DNA of 64,000 bases, from contig NZ_JAUNTN010000015.1 of NCBI RefSeq assembly GCF_030538695.1, forward strand, positions 33,166-97,165, written 5' to 3'. The notes under the pieces are model-generated. The model was given only the letters and a program-made list of their open reading frames with translations, was not told where the DNA came from and did not search any database. The DNA is from Paracoccus sp. (in: a-proteobacteria). Its GTDB lineage: Bacteria > Pseudomonadota > Alphaproteobacteria > Rhodobacterales > Rhodobacteraceae. Shown here one piece after another: positions 1 through 9,011 of the stretch. Position 1 is the stretch's first letter; every line of letters starts with the position of its first letter. A program made the translations under genes and the position numbers.

Positions 1-618
1 CCGAATGGTTCGGGTAAGACGACCTGCTTTTACGGTATCGCCGGGCTGGTGCAGGCCGATGCAGGGCGGGTCAGCATCGACGGGCAGGACGCGACGCGCC
101 TGCCGATGTATCGCCGTGCGCAGCTTGGTATCGGTTATCTTCCGCAGGAAATGTCTATTTTCCGGGGGCTGACGGTCGAACAGAACATCATGGCCATTTT
201 GCAGGTCGCGCATAAGGGCCATCGCAACCGTCAGGACCGGCTGGAAGAATTGTTGGGTGATTTCTCGATTGCGCATCTGCGCAATGCCCCGGCCATGGCT
301 TTGTCGGGTGGCGAGCGGCGGCGGGCGGAAATTGCCCGCTGTCTGGCCTCGGACCCGAAATATCTGCTGCTGGATGAACCTTTTGCGGGCGTGGACCCCA
401 TCGCCGTGGCCGAGATCCGGGGGCTGGTCCATGACTTGAAACAGCGCGGTATCGGGGTGCTGATTACCGACCATAACGTGCGCGAAACCCTTGGGATCGT
501 GGACCGCGCCTATATCCTGCATGACGGCCACCTGATCAAATCCGGCACCACGCAGGAAATCATCGCGGACCCCCGCGTACGCGAAGTTTACCTGGGCGAC
601 AGCTTTAGCATGAATTGA
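1..618 (+). CDS. lptB: LPS export ABC transporter ATP-binding protein LptB (5' end outside window)
   Basis: The frame is open from base 1, which falls on the Walker A motif PNGSGKTT, so only the first few dozen residues are missing. Then come a Q-loop region (YLPQE), the signature LSGGERRRAEIARCL, Walker B (YLLLDEPFAGVDP) and the H-loop region (LITDHNVRETLGIVDRAYIL). The signature and H-loop wording are typical of LptB, the cytoplasmic ATPase that powers LPS extraction by LptFG. Being followed by hpf and ptsN matches the usual lptB-hpf-ptsN order; no rpoN lies between. A generic branched-chain amino acid ATPase (LivF/LivG) is the main alternative, but the context disfavours it. Confidence 0.93.
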   Translation, partial: PNGSGKTTCFYGIAGLVQADAGRVSIDGQDATRLPMYRRAQLGIGYLPQEMSIFRGLTVEQNIMAILQVAHKGHRNRQDRLEELLGDFSIAHLRNAPAMALSGGERRRAEIARCLASDPKYLLLDEPFAGVDPIAVAEIRGLVHDLKQRGIGVLITDHNVRETLGIVDRAYILHDGHLIKSGTTQEIIADPRVREVYLGDSFSMN

Positions 619-703
619 CCGCAATCCGGTTGACTTCGCCCGCCGGTTGTCACCAAATATCTATATGAGGCGGGTATTTGACCGTCTCTGAAACCACCTG
701 ACC

Positions 704-733
704 GGCCCGCCGTGCCGGTGCGGCGCGCGGGCC
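704..733 (+). promoter_or_regulatory. GC-rich hairpin in the hpf leader
   Basis: GGCCCGC at 704-710 pairs with GCGGGCC at 727-733 in the 140-bp gap between lptB and hpf, about 25 bp before the hpf start. No T-run follows, so it could be an lptB terminator remnant or a leader structure of hpf. A TTGACT at 630-635 could be a -35 box, but no convincing -10 box lies at the right spacing. Confidence 0.3.
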
Positions 734-758
734 AGTCGGGCAACCGAAAGGACTTGCG

Positions 759-1334
759 ATGCGCTATCAGATCAGCGGAAAACAGATTGATGTGGGCGAT
801 GCCCTGTCAACCCATGTCAAGGAACAGCTTGGCGAGACGCTGGGCAAATATTCGCAGCGTCCGACCGATGCCACGGTGATCTTTTCCCGCAATGCGCATC
901 AATTCCAATGCGAGGCGACCGTGCATCTGTCCACCGGCCTGAATGTGCAGGCCACCGGGCAGGCAACCGAGATTTACGCCGCTTTCGAGGCTTGCCGCGA
1001 AAAGATGGACAAGCAGTTGCGCCGCTATAAGCGCCGGCTGAAGGATCACAACAAGGACCGGACAGGCCCGGTTGAATATGCGGCGGCGGGCATGTATGTG
1101 CTGCCCGCTGATGAAGATGAGTGGGAATCGCAGGATGGCGACCTTCAGCCCATCATCATCGCAGAGATGGAAAGCCGGGTGCCAACCCTGTCGGTCGGTG
1201 ATGCGGTGATGCAGATGGAGCTGGCAGGTGCGCCCCTGCTGGTGTTCCGTAACGAGAAACATGGGGGCGTCAACGTCGTTCACCGTCGCGATGATGGCAA
1301 TATTGGCTGGATTGACCCCCGCAACAGTAAATAG
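759..1334 (+). CDS. hpf: Ribosome hibernation promoting factor, long form
   Basis: The 191-residue protein starts MRYQISGKQIDVGDALSTHV, the entry to an S30AE fold covering about residues 1-105. It ends in the C-terminal domain (about 130-190, ...NVVHRRDDGNIGWIDPR) found only in long HPF proteins, which dimerise 70S ribosomes into inactive 100S particles. The ATG at 759 follows the ribosome-binding site AAAGGACTTGCG. It sits between lptB and ptsN, as in many proteobacteria. Length and both domains are complete. Confidence 0.95.
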   Translation: MRYQISGKQIDVGDALSTHVKEQLGETLGKYSQRPTDATVIFSRNAHQFQCEATVHLSTGLNVQATGQATEIYAAFEACREKMDKQLRRYKRRLKDHNKDRTGPVEYAAAGMYVLPADEDEWESQDGDLQPIIIAEMESRVPTLSVGDAVMQMELAGAPLLVFRNEKHGGVNVVHRRDDGNIGWIDPRNSK

Positions 1335-1400
1335 GTCGCCATGCGGCCTGAAAAAGCCACGGTCAGGCATCTGGCCGTGGTATAGGGATGGCCAAAGGCA

Positions 1401-1865
1401 ATGCAGATCAGCGATATTCTAAGCCCCGGATCAGTGCGCAGCCTGAACAACGTCAACAGCAAAAAGCGTCTGTTGCAGGAACTGGCCGAGATGGCGCAGG
1501 CTCAATACAGCCTGCCTATTGCTGCGACGCTTGATGCGTTGCAGGAACGTGAAAGCCTTGGGCCGACCGGCGTGGGGCATGGGGTGGCGCTGCCTCATGC
1601 GCGGCTGCATGGGCTGGATAAGGTCGTGGGCCTGTTTATCCGGCTGGAAAAACCGCTGGATTTCGACGCGGTGGACCGCCAGCCCGTCGATCTGGTGTTC
1701 GGCCTGCTGGCTCCGAACAAGGGCGGGGTCGAGCATCTGAAGGCGCTGGCGCTGGTTTCGCGTAACCTGCGCGATGCGGCGTTGCGCGACAAGCTGCGGG
1801 CAAACACCGACCCGGTGGCGCTGCACGCGGTTCTGGCGGCGGCCAATGGGGTGAAGCTGGCGTAA
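1401..1865 (+). CDS. ptsN: PTS IIA-like nitrogen regulatory protein PtsN
   Basis: The 154-residue protein has the IIA(Ntr) fold. The phosphoacceptor His66 lies in VGHGVALPHAR, and the downstream LLAPNKGGVEHLKALA segment is typical of the family. PtsN receives phosphate from NPr/EI(Ntr) and adjusts potassium transport, nitrogen responses and envelope stress rather than moving sugar. It lies 66 bp after hpf in the same direction, so it is probably in the same operon. Confidence 0.94.
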   Translation: MQISDILSPGSVRSLNNVNSKKRLLQELAEMAQAQYSLPIAATLDALQERESLGPTGVGHGVALPHARLHGLDKVVGLFIRLEKPLDFDAVDRQPVDLVFGLLAPNKGGVEHLKALALVSRNLRDAALRDKLRANTDPVALHAVLAAANGVKLA

Positions 1866-1891
1866 GGCGGGGCGCTGCCTGCGGGCGGATC

Positions 1892-2563
1892 ATGCGACGG
1901 GTGTTTCTGGCAAGTCTTGTTGCGCTTGGTTATGCCAATCTTGGCCCTGCGCTGCTTTTGCCTGATGCTTGGCGGATCGAGCCGGGATGGCTTGGGTATA
2001 TCCTTGGAGCCAGCGTTTTCTTTGTCCTTATTGCACCCTTTTTGCCGCTTTGTGCCGCAATAACGGCGTATTTCACCACATGGCGACTGGTTGACAGGCT
2101 GGCTGTTACGCTGGCCCTGATTGTGGGGGTGGTCGGGCTGATAGCCTGCGTTATCAGCCTGTTGCTCTCGGGATCATGGTTGGTTTTCGTGCATGGTGTC
2201 ATGTTGTGCTGTGCTGCGGGGGCCGGCATCCTGATGCTGGGGCGTTTGCGACGGGTTGTGATGCTGGTGCTGGCGATCCTTGGCGTGATTGCCGGTTCCG
2301 CGAAATCCATCAGCAAAGGACAGCCTTATTGTCTGGCTATATCAGGAGCAGGCCCGGTATCGTCATTGGCTGATCTGCGGGGGTTTGCCTTTTATACTGC
2401 GGTTCCTGACAATCCCCACGGGGTTTTGTTTGTCCAGAATGGCGCAGAGATGCGCAGCTATAGCTGGTCGCCGCGCACGGCGCGATTCGTCCCTGCGGGG
2501 CGGCCGCAAGTGGTTGCCTGTCCGCCCCGAGCAAAGTTTCTGACCTCGCTGCCGCTGATCTGA
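1892..2563 (+). CDS. Hypothetical multi-pass membrane protein
   Basis: I do not recognise a family. The 223-residue protein has four to five hydrophobic segments in its first 135 residues (around 3-22, 32-60, 68-92, 95-115 and 120-135). A non-membrane C-terminal part of about 85 residues follows, which by the hydrophobicity pattern may be periplasmic or cytoplasmic. It starts 26 bp after ptsN with a plausible GCGGGCGG spacer but no strong ribosome-binding site. It ends just before convergent ilvE. The open frame and membrane pattern support a real gene; the function is unknown. Confidence 0.65.
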   Translation: MRRVFLASLVALGYANLGPALLLPDAWRIEPGWLGYILGASVFFVLIAPFLPLCAAITAYFTTWRLVDRLAVTLALIVGVVGLIACVISLLLSGSWLVFVHGVMLCCAAGAGILMLGRLRRVVMLVLAILGVIAGSAKSISKGQPYCLAISGAGPVSSLADLRGFAFYTAVPDNPHGVLFVQNGAEMRSYSWSPRTARFVPAGRPQVVACPPRAKFLTSLPLI

Positions 2564-2597
2564 GGCACTGCTCTGAGGTCGGGGCTTTCATCGCGTC

Positions 2598-3473
2598 TTA
2601 ACTGCGCACCAATGCTTCGTAAGCCTCGGCAATGTCACGGGTCACTTGCCCGACAGTAAAGCGGTAATCCCCGATTTCGGCAACAGGTGTCACCTCTGCT
2701 GCCGTGCCGGTCAGAAAACATTCTTCGAAACCGGCCATTTCTTCGGGTTTGATGCGGCGTTCATGGACGGTCACGCCACGGTCGCGCAGCATGGCGATGA
2801 CGGTCTGACGGGTGATACCGTTCAGGAAGCGATCGGCGTCGGGGGTATGGACCTCGCCATCCTTGACGAAAAACACGTTCGCGCCGGTGGCTTCGGCCAC
2901 ATAGCCTTCCCAATCCATGAACAGCGCGTCGGAGCAGCCCTTGGCCTCGGCCGCGTGTTTGGACATGGTGCAGATCATATACAGTCCCGCCGCCTTGGCC
3001 GCCGTGGGGATGGTGCGCGGGTCGGGGCGGCACCACTTGGCGATGTCCAGTTTTGCACCCTGCCATTTCGCATCGCCGTAATAAGCTCCCCATTCCCACA
3101 CGGCGATGGCCAGATGCACCGGGTTGCGGGCCGCTGACACGCCCATATCAGGGCCGGAGCCGCGCCACATCACCGGGCGCACATAGGCGTCGCGCAGCCC
3201 GTTGGCGGCCAGAACCGCATCCTTGGCGGCGTCGATTTCCTCGGCGCTATAGGGCGATTGCATATCCAGCAAACGCGCGGATTCGATCAGGCGCAGGGAA
3301 TGTTCGTGGCTTTTGAAGATCTTGCCGGAATAGCAGCGTTCGCCCTCGAACACCGAACTGGCATAATGCAGCGCATGGGTCAGGATATGCACCTTGGCAT
3401 CGCGCCATTCCACCAGCTTGCCATCCATCCAGATCTTGCCGTCGCGGTCGTCATAGGTGCCGATCATGCTCAT
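2598..3473 (-). CDS. ilvE: Branched-chain amino acid aminotransferase
   Basis: This 291-residue fold-type IV PLP enzyme catalyses the last transamination in Ile, Leu and Val synthesis. The N-terminal region has GTYDDRDGKIWMDGK, and VFEGERCYSG is followed by SKHAAEAKGCSDALFMDWEGYVAE-type sequence. The substrate loop ends FLTGTAAEVTPVAEIG. The start ATG at 3473 leaves a 135-bp divergent region shared with the petP-like gene. D-amino acid aminotransferase is the closest alternative, but length and motifs favour IlvE. Confidence 0.93.
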   Translation of the reverse strand: MSMIGTYDDRDGKIWMDGKLVEWRDAKVHILTHALHYASSVFEGERCYSGKIFKSHEHSLRLIESARLLDMQSPYSAEEIDAAKDAVLAANGLRDAYVRPVMWRGSGPDMGVSAARNPVHLAIAVWEWGAYYGDAKWQGAKLDIAKWCRPDPRTIPTAAKAAGLYMICTMSKHAAEAKGCSDALFMDWEGYVAEATGANVFFVKDGEVHTPDADRFLNGITRQTVIAMLRDRGVTVHERRIKPEEMAGFEECFLTGTAAEVTPVAEIGDYRFTVGQVTRDIAEAYEALVRS

Positions 3474-3504
3474 TCTCTTTGCGATAATTTCGTTTTAGCC
3501 ATAT

Positions 3505-3527
3505 AATTGCGCATAAAATTGCGCAAT
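3505..3527. promoter_or_regulatory. Direct-repeat operator candidate between ilvE and petP-like gene
   Basis: AATTGCGCA occurs at 3505-3513 and 3517-3525, start to start 12 bp. The second copy extends to a perfect palindrome, ATTGCGCAAT (3518-3527). The site lies in the AT-rich divergent region, upstream of both genes. Direct repeats about one helical turn apart suit an OmpR-type response regulator, while the palindrome would suit a MarR dimer. Both regulator types are encoded immediately downstream. Confidence 0.4.
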
Positions 3528-3553
3528 ATCTGGTCCCGGCTAACAATTCATTC

Positions 3554-3582
3554 TTGGAAAGTCAACGCCTCTGTCCTAATAA
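3554..3582 (+). promoter_or_regulatory. Sigma-70-type promoter candidate for the petP-petR-like pair
   Basis: TTGGAA at 3554-3559 and TAATAA at 3577-3582 are separated by 17 bp. The predicted start would lie near 3589, just before the ribosome-binding site AGAAAGGA of the gene starting at 3609. Confidence 0.5.
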
Positions 3583-3608
3583 GGTGCGACCAACAGAAAG
3601 GACCGCGC

Positions 3609-4127
3609 ATGGCCGACCCTGCCCGGATCACGCCACCCTCGGGTGAGACGCTGCTGTTTCTGACCGATGACCAGCTTCGCCGCGGGATCGAGGCGATGTT
3701 CTTTGCATATCGCGCCTTTACTGCTGACCCGGATGCGATTTTGCAGGAGATGGACTATGGCCGCGCCCATCACCGGGCGCTGCATTTCATCCAGCGTGAA
3801 CCGGGGCTGACCGTGACCGCGCTGCTGGATGTGCTGGGCGTGACCAAGCAATCGCTGAACCGGGTGCTGCGCACGCTGATCGAGGACGGGCTGGTGGACA
3901 GCCGTATCGGTCGCCGCGACCGGCGCGAGCGTGAGCTGCGTCTGACCTCCGAAGGCGAGGCGCTGGAGCGTCGTCTGTCCGAGGCGCAGCGCGCGCGGAT
4001 GCGTGCCGCCTATCGCAGCGCCGGACCGCAGGCCGTGGCGGGTTTCCGGCAGGTGCTGGAGGCGATGATGGACGCGCAGACCCTGCGGCAGTATCAGGCG
4101 ATGAAGGACATGCCCGAGGATGCCTGA
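3609..4127 (+). CDS. MarR-family transcriptional regulator, PetP-like
   Basis: The 172-residue protein begins at ATG 3609, after AGAAAGGA; the open frame upstream lacks a ribosome-binding site. A MarR winged helix spans about residues 45-130 (HRALHFIQREPGLTVTALLD, then VTKQSLNRVLRTLIEDGLV and RRDRRERELRLTSEGE). Its stop overlaps the start of the response-regulator gene by 8 bp, so the two are translationally coupled. This MarR plus OmpR-type pair matches PetP-PetR of Rhodobacter capsulatus, described upstream of the cytochrome bc1 genes. Here ilvE is the divergent neighbour and no bc1 genes are in view, so the name is inference from architecture. Confidence 0.85.
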   Translation: MADPARITPPSGETLLFLTDDQLRRGIEAMFFAYRAFTADPDAILQEMDYGRAHHRALHFIQREPGLTVTALLDVLGVTKQSLNRVLRTLIEDGLVDSRIGRRDRRERELRLTSEGEALERRLSEAQRARMRAAYRSAGPQAVAGFRQVLEAMMDAQTLRQYQAMKDMPEDA

Positions 4128-4836
4128 CATGGACGAACCCGACAGCCACATCCTGATTGTTGACGATGACGAGGGTATCCGCAGCCTGCTGCGCCGTTTC
4201 CTGATGCGCAGCGGTTATATGGTCACGACGGCCCGCGATGCGGCGCAGGCCCGGCGGCTGTTGTCGGGGTTGGCCTTTGACCTGATCGTGCTGGATGTGA
4301 TGATGCCGGGCGAGGATGGATTCAGCCTGACCCGCGATCTGCGCCGCAAGATCGACACACCGATTCTGCTGCTGACGGCGCGGGGCGAGACCGGCGACCG
4401 CATCGAGGGGCTGGAAAGCGGCGCCGATGATTACCTGCCTAAGCCGTTTGAACCGCGAGAGCTGCTGCTGCGCATTGCCGCCATCCTGCGCCGTGTGCCT
4501 CAGGCTGAACCTGCGGGGCCGAAGTTTCTGGGCCTTGGCCCGATGCGCTATGATCTGGCCAAGGGGGAATTGTGGCAGGGTGACAGCCTGATCCGCCTGA
4601 CCAGCACCGAGGCCGCGCTGCTGAAACGTCTGGCCGAAACGCCGGGGGAACCCGTCAGCCGCGCCGACTTGATCGAAGACCTTGGCCGCAGCCCATCGGA
4701 TGAGGGCGACCAGTCCGAACGCGCCATCGACGTGCAGATCACCCGCCTGCGCCGCAAGATCGAGGCCGACCCGCGAGAGCCGCGCTTTCTGCAAACCGTG
4801 CGCGGGGCGGGCTATATGTTGCAGGCGGATAGCTGA
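4120..4836 (+). CDS. OmpR/PhoB-family response regulator, PetR-like
   Basis: The 238-residue protein has a receiver domain with acidic residues in ILIVDDDEG, the phosphoacceptor Asp59 in LIVLDVMMPGEDG, and the conserved Lys in DDYLPKPFEPREL. A C-terminal winged helix follows (about 140-238, ending VRGAGYMLQAD). No histidine kinase gene is adjacent, so its partner is encoded elsewhere. Translation probably starts at 4120 (overlapping the MarR gene) or at the ATG at 4129. It pairs with the MarR protein as PetR does with PetP. Confidence 0.9.
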   Translation: MPDMDEPDSHILIVDDDEGIRSLLRRFLMRSGYMVTTARDAAQARRLLSGLAFDLIVLDVMMPGEDGFSLTRDLRRKIDTPILLLTARGETGDRIEGLESGADDYLPKPFEPRELLLRIAAILRRVPQAEPAGPKFLGLGPMRYDLAKGELWQGDSLIRLTSTEAALLKRLAETPGEPVSRADLIEDLGRSPSDEGDQSERAIDVQITRLRRKIEADPREPRFLQTVRGAGYMLQADS

Positions 4837-4854
4837 AGGCCGCCGCGACGCTTT

Positions 4855-4899
4855 CCGGGGCGCTGCCCCGGACCCCGGGATATTTAAGTGAAGAAGAAA
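4855..4899 (+). repeat. Dispersed intergenic element, copy 1
   Basis: A palindromic GGGGCGCTGCCCC (4857-4869) is followed by ACCCCGGGATATTT and the purine-rich tract AAGTGAAGAAGAAA. The last 23 bases (4877-4899) occur again, exactly and inverted, at 37747-37769. Related copies lie at 42403-42430, 47797-47859 and 54063-54105. Copy 1 sits directly after the response-regulator stop and could act as its terminator. Confidence 0.75.
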
Positions 4900-5241
4900 G
4901 CGGGGTGGCTCTGCGTCCAGACAGTGGCCAGCCTGATGCGCTGCGGCGCGGATAGGGGCTACTGTTCCCGATCATTGCCTTCATCATTGCAAGTTGCTGC
5001 ATAAAGCCCCGTCTTTGGGCGATTATGGCCAGTCGTGCAGTTTCAGGGGATGTTCGGCTGGCGTCTGAGGGGGACGGCTTTGCCGTTGGAAATCCGGTAT
5101 TGGTTTTGGACGTGTGCCGGGGGGGATCCGCGAACCGTTCTGGCGCGGTTTTGGGCCAGAAGATTGACGGGGTGGGGAAATTGTCTTTGCTGTTCAGCGG
5201 GGCAGGTCAGCCCTTGGATCATCGGTTGCCTCAAATGGAAA
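4900..5241. other. Gap between petR-like gene and secA, no gene seen
   Basis: Short frames here lack ribosome-binding sites and resemble no family I know. The composition is like the neighbouring coding DNA, so it may be eroded coding sequence, but I could not reconstruct a protein. Confidence 0.5.
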
Positions 5242-5259
5242 CGGGGGCCGAAGCCCCCG
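5242..5259 (-). terminator. Intrinsic terminator of secA
   Basis: Read on the minus strand, CGGGGGC-TTCG-GCCCCCG forms a 7-bp stem with a stable TTCG tetraloop, followed by TTTCCATTTG. It starts 6 bp after the secA stop. Confidence 0.8.
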
Positions 5260-5264
5260 CAAGA

Positions 5265-7970
5265 TCAGCTCAACCGCCCGTGGCAGTGTTTGAACTTTTC
5301 GCCCGAGCCGCAGGGGCAGGGGTCGTTGCGCGACGGGCTGCCCCAGGTTTCGGGATCGTTTTCGTCGAAACCGGGGGCGCGGGCGGTGACGGGACCGCCT
5401 TCGGTATCCTCATGTTCGGCGTGTGAGGTCGAAACGGCGGCCTCTTGCTGCGTCCGGTATTGGGCCAGCATCTGTTCGCGTTCCGCATCAGTCAGCGGGC
5501 GGATTTGCGCGAGTCGCTGGGTCACGTCGCTGCGCAGACCGTCCAGCATGGTTTCAAAAAGCTGGAAGCCTTCGGTCTTGTATTCTGACAACGGGTCGCG
5601 CTGGGCATAGCCGCGGAAGCCGACGACAGAGCGCAGATGCTCCAGCGTGATCAGGTGATCGCGCCATTTGCTGTCGATCATCTGCAACAGCACCTGCTTT
5701 TCGATCTGGTGCATGTTTTCGGCGCCGAATTGTTCCGCCTTTTCATTCATATAGCCATCGGTGGCCTGCTCCAGCCGTTCGCGCATGGCATCCTGATCGA
5801 CGCCATCTTCGGCGGCCCAGTCGGCCAGCGGCAGGTTCATGTTCAGCCGCTCCATCACGGCTTTATGCATCCCCTGCATATCCCATTGTTCGGCATAGGT
5901 TTTCGGCGGCATGAAGTCATCGACCAGATCATCAATCACTTGCAGGCGCATGTCGCGGGCGACCTCGGCCACCTCGTCGGATTCCATGATCTCGCGGCGC
6001 TGGCTGAAGATTGCCTTGCGCTGGTCATTCATCACGTCGTCGAACTTGAGCAACTGCTTGCGGATGTCAAAGTTGCGCCCCTCGACCTTGGCCTGTGCGC
6101 GTTCCAGTGATTTGTTGACCCAGGGGTGAACGATGGCCTCGCCCTCTTTCATCCCAAGGCGGGACAGCACCGCCTCCAGACGTTCCGAGCCGAAAATCCG
6201 CATCAGATCGTCTTCCAGCGACAGGAAGAACAGCGACCGCCCCGGATCGCCCTGACGGCCCGAGCGACCGCGCAACTGGTTGTCGATGCGGCGGCTTTCG
6301 TGGCGTTCGGTGGCCAGAACGAACAGGCCGCCCGCGTCCAGAACCGCCTGTTTATCGCCGGCATGTTCGGCCTCGATCCGCTCGCGCAGGGTGTCGGGGT
6401 TGGCCTCGGGGTCGGCGTCAAGCGCCTGCATGACCTTGATTTCGACATTGCCGCCAAGCTGAATATCGGTGCCGCGGCCGGCCATATTGGTGGCGATGGT
6501 AACGGCACCCAGCTTGCCTGCCTCGGCCACGATATAGGCTTCCTGCTCGTGCTGGCGGGCGTTCAGCACGTTATGAGCAATCCCCGCCTGCGTCAGCATC
6601 TGCGACAGCATTTCGGATTTTTCGATGCTGGTGGTGCCGACAAGGATCGGCTGGCCCTTGGCATGTGCTTCCTGAATCGCCTCGATCACGGCCTGATATT
6701 TCTCGGTGCCGGTGCGATACACGCGGTCGTGTTCGTCCACGCGCTGAATGGGGCGGTTGGTCGGAACCTCGACCACGCCCAGCTTGTAGATTTCGGCAAA
6801 TTCGTCGGCTTCGGTGGCGGCGGTGCCGGTCATGCCGGACAGTTTGTCGTAAAGGCGGAAGTAGTTCTGGAACGTCACGCTGGCCAGCGTCACGTTTTCG
6901 GGCTGAATCTCGACGCCCTCTTTTGCCTCGATCGCCTGATGCAGCCCGTCGGACAGGCGGCGGCCTGACATCATCCGGCCGGTGAACTCGTCGATCAGGA
7001 CGATTTCGCCGTCGCGCACGATATACTGCTGGTCACGGTGATACAGCGTATGCGCCCGCAGCGCCTGCGTGACATGGTGAACGATGGTGGTGCTTTCGGG
7101 ATCATAGAGCGTCTGCCCCTCGGGCAGCACGCCTGCCTGCGTCAACCGCTGTTCGAGGAACTCATTCCCTTCCTCGGTAAAGGTGGCGTTGCGGGTCTTT
7201 TCGTCGATCTTGTAATGCTCTGGCTGCAACTCCGGCATGAAGGCGTCCAGCGTGCGATACAGCTCGGAACGGTCCTGCGAGGGGCCGGAAATAATCAGCG
7301 GGGTGCGGGCCTCGTCGATCAGGATGCTGTCCACCTCATCGACGATAGCGAAGAAGTGATCGCGCTGGACCATATCTTCCAGCGTCGCCTTCATGTTGTC
7401 GCGCAGATAGTCAAAGCCAAGCTCGTTATTCGTGGCATAGGTCACATCAGCGGCATAGGCGGCGCGCTTTTCGTCGTCGGGCTGCTGCGGATAGACAACG
7501 CCGGTGGTCATGCCAAGGTGGCGGAACACCTTGCCCATCCATTCGGCGTCACGTTTCGCCAGATAATCGTTGACGGTAACGACATGCACCCCCTTGCCCG
7601 CCAGTGCGTTCAGATAGGCAGGGAAAGTGGCAACAAGGGTCTTGCCCTCGCCGGTTTTCATCTCGGCAATGTTGCCTTGATGCAGGAAAATCCCGCCCAT
7701 AAGCTGCGTGTCAAAGGCCCGCAGGCCAAGCGCCCGGCGCGCACCCTCGCGGCAGATGGCAAAGGCTTCGGGCAGCAGCGCGTCAAGGCTTTCGCCGTCT
7801 TGGGCGCGGGCCTGCAATTCGCGGGTTTTCTCGACCAGTTGGGCGTCGCTCAGCGGCTGAATATCTGCCTCCAGCGCGTTGATCTGCGCCACCAGCGGGC
7901 GGGCGCTTTTGATTTTGCGGTCATTGGGCGTCCCAAAGACCTTTTTCGCCAATTTTCCAAGTCCGAGCAT
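5265..7970 (-). CDS. secA: Preprotein translocase ATPase SecA
   Basis: The roughly 901-residue motor drives proteins through SecYEG. Walker A (MKTGEGKTL, about residues 105-113), the DEAD-like [16 protein letters not shown], the [14 protein letters not shown] motif and the [17 protein letters not shown] helicase motif are all present. The C-terminus carries the zinc-binding [14 protein letters not shown], which contacts SecB and the ribosome. The ATG at 7970 is preferred to an upstream TTG. It is divergent from the periplasmic isomerase gene, with 190 bp between them. Confidence 0.98.
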   Translation of the reverse strand: MLGLGKLAKKVFGTPNDRKIKSARPLVAQINALEADIQPLSDAQLVEKTRELQARAQDGESLDALLPEAFAICREGARRALGLRAFDTQLMGGIFLHQGNIAEMKTGEGKTLVATFPAYLNALAGKGVHVVTVNDYLAKRDAEWMGKVFRHLGMTTGVVYPQQPDDEKRAAYAADVTYATNNELGFDYLRDNMKATLEDMVQRDHFFAIVDEVDSILIDEARTPLIISGPSQDRSELYRTLDAFMPELQPEHYKIDEKTRNATFTEEGNEFLEQRLTQAGVLPEGQTLYDPESTTIVHHVTQALRAHTLYHRDQQYIVRDGEIVLIDEFTGRMMSGRRLSDGLHQAIEAKEGVEIQPENVTLASVTFQNYFRLYDKLSGMTGTAATEADEFAEIYKLGVVEVPTNRPIQRVDEHDRVYRTGTEKYQAVIEAIQEAHAKGQPILVGTTSIEKSEMLSQMLTQAGIAHNVLNARQHEQEAYIVAEAGKLGAVTIATNMAGRGTDIQLGGNVEIKVMQALDADPEANPDTLRERIEAEHAGDKQAVLDAGGLFVLATERHESRRIDNQLRGRSGRQGDPGRSLFFLSLEDDLMRIFGSERLEAVLSRLGMKEGEAIVHPWVNKSLERAQAKVEGRNFDIRKQLLKFDDVMNDQRKAIFSQRREIMESDEVAEVARDMRLQVIDDLVDDFMPPKTYAEQWDMQGMHKAVMERLNMNLPLADWAAEDGVDQDAMRERLEQATDGYMNEKAEQFGAENMHQIEKQVLLQMIDSKWRDHLITLEHLRSVVGFRGYAQRDPLSEYKTEGFQLFETMLDGLRSDVTQRLAQIRPLTDAEREQMLAQYRTQQEAAVSTSHAEHEDTEGGPVTARAPGFDENDPETWGSPSRNDPCPCGSGEKFKHCHGRLS

Positions 7971-8162
7971 CAAGGCATCCTAAGCAGGCAGTCGCGTTTG
8001 GGTGAAGGCGTGTTGCGGACACTTGCCCGAACCCTCCGCCTTGCCTATCAAAGGCCCGAATAAAAGGGCGGAAGCGCCTTTCCGGTTGTTGCCGGATGTA
8101 TGCGCCGCCTGCCAGTCTGTCAACGCTTGCGCCCCGAAAGCGCGGCACCGAACCCCGAGGCC

Positions 8163-9008
8163 ATGATGCTTAGATCTGCTCTTTCCGTTTTTGCCCTGAC
8201 GGCTGTGCTGGCCATGCCGGCGCTGGCGGCTGATGAAACCGCTGATACGGTGGTGGCGACCGTTAATGGCGAGGATATTACGCTGGGTCAGATCCTGCTG
8301 ATGAAACAGGGTGTGCCTGCGCAGATGCTGGAACAGATGCCGGATCAGGCGGTGTGGGATCTGCTGCTGGATCAGGCGGTGCGTCAGGCATCTGTTGCGC
8401 AGGCCGGGGCGCAGAACCCGACCCCGCGCGATATTGCCGCAATGGCGCTGGATCAGCGGGCCTATTATTCGTCCCGCGCGCTGGAAAAAGTCGCTGAACC
8501 CGCGCCGACCGAGGAAGAAATCACCGCCGCCTATAACACCACCTTTGATCCCGCGGCCGAGCCGGTCAAGGAATACCACGCCGCCCATATCCTGCTGGAG
8601 ACCGAGGACGCGGCCGAGGCCGTCAAGGCCGAGCTGGACGGCGGCACTGATTTCGCGCAGGTGGCGCGGGAAAAATCCACCGATCCTGCCGGGGTGAATG
8701 GCGGCGATTTGGGCTGGTTCACGCTGGATCGTATGGTGCAGCCGTTCAGCGATGCTGTGAAAGAGATGGCCGAGGGGCAGATCTCCGACCCGGTTCAATC
8801 GCAATTCGGCTGGCATATCATCAAGCTGGAAGGTCAGCGCGATCAGGCCCGCCCCGAGCTGGAGGCCGTGCGTGAACAGCTTGACATGCAGATCCGCCGT
8901 GAGCGGGTCGAGGCTGCAATTCAGAAACTTGTGTCTGATGCCAAGGTCACGCGCATGGAAGGGCTGGACCCGGTGCTGGTGACGAAAACCGATCTGCTGG
9001 GGGACTAA
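8163..9008 (+). CDS. Periplasmic peptidyl-prolyl cis-trans isomerase, parvulin type
   Basis: The 281-residue protein has a clear signal peptide (MMLRSALSVFALTAVLAMPALA, cleavage after ALA), so it acts in the periplasm. A helical chaperone-like part precedes a rotamase domain at about residues 135-235, with YHAAHILLETED, then GGDLGWFTLDRMVQPFSDA and SQFGWHIIKLEGQR. Parvulins of this type help fold outer-membrane and secreted proteins. GAGG lies just upstream, so ATG 8163 or 8166 could be the start; 8166 has the better spacing. Placement opposite secA fits a secretion role. Confidence 0.9.
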   Translation: MMLRSALSVFALTAVLAMPALAADETADTVVATVNGEDITLGQILLMKQGVPAQMLEQMPDQAVWDLLLDQAVRQASVAQAGAQNPTPRDIAAMALDQRAYYSSRALEKVAEPAPTEEEITAAYNTTFDPAAEPVKEYHAAHILLETEDAAEAVKAELDGGTDFAQVAREKSTDPAGVNGGDLGWFTLDRMVQPFSDAVKEMAEGQISDPVQSQFGWHIIKLEGQRDQARPELEAVREQLDMQIRRERVEAAIQKLVSDAKVTRMEGLDPVLVTKTDLLGD

Positions 9009-9011
9009 GTT

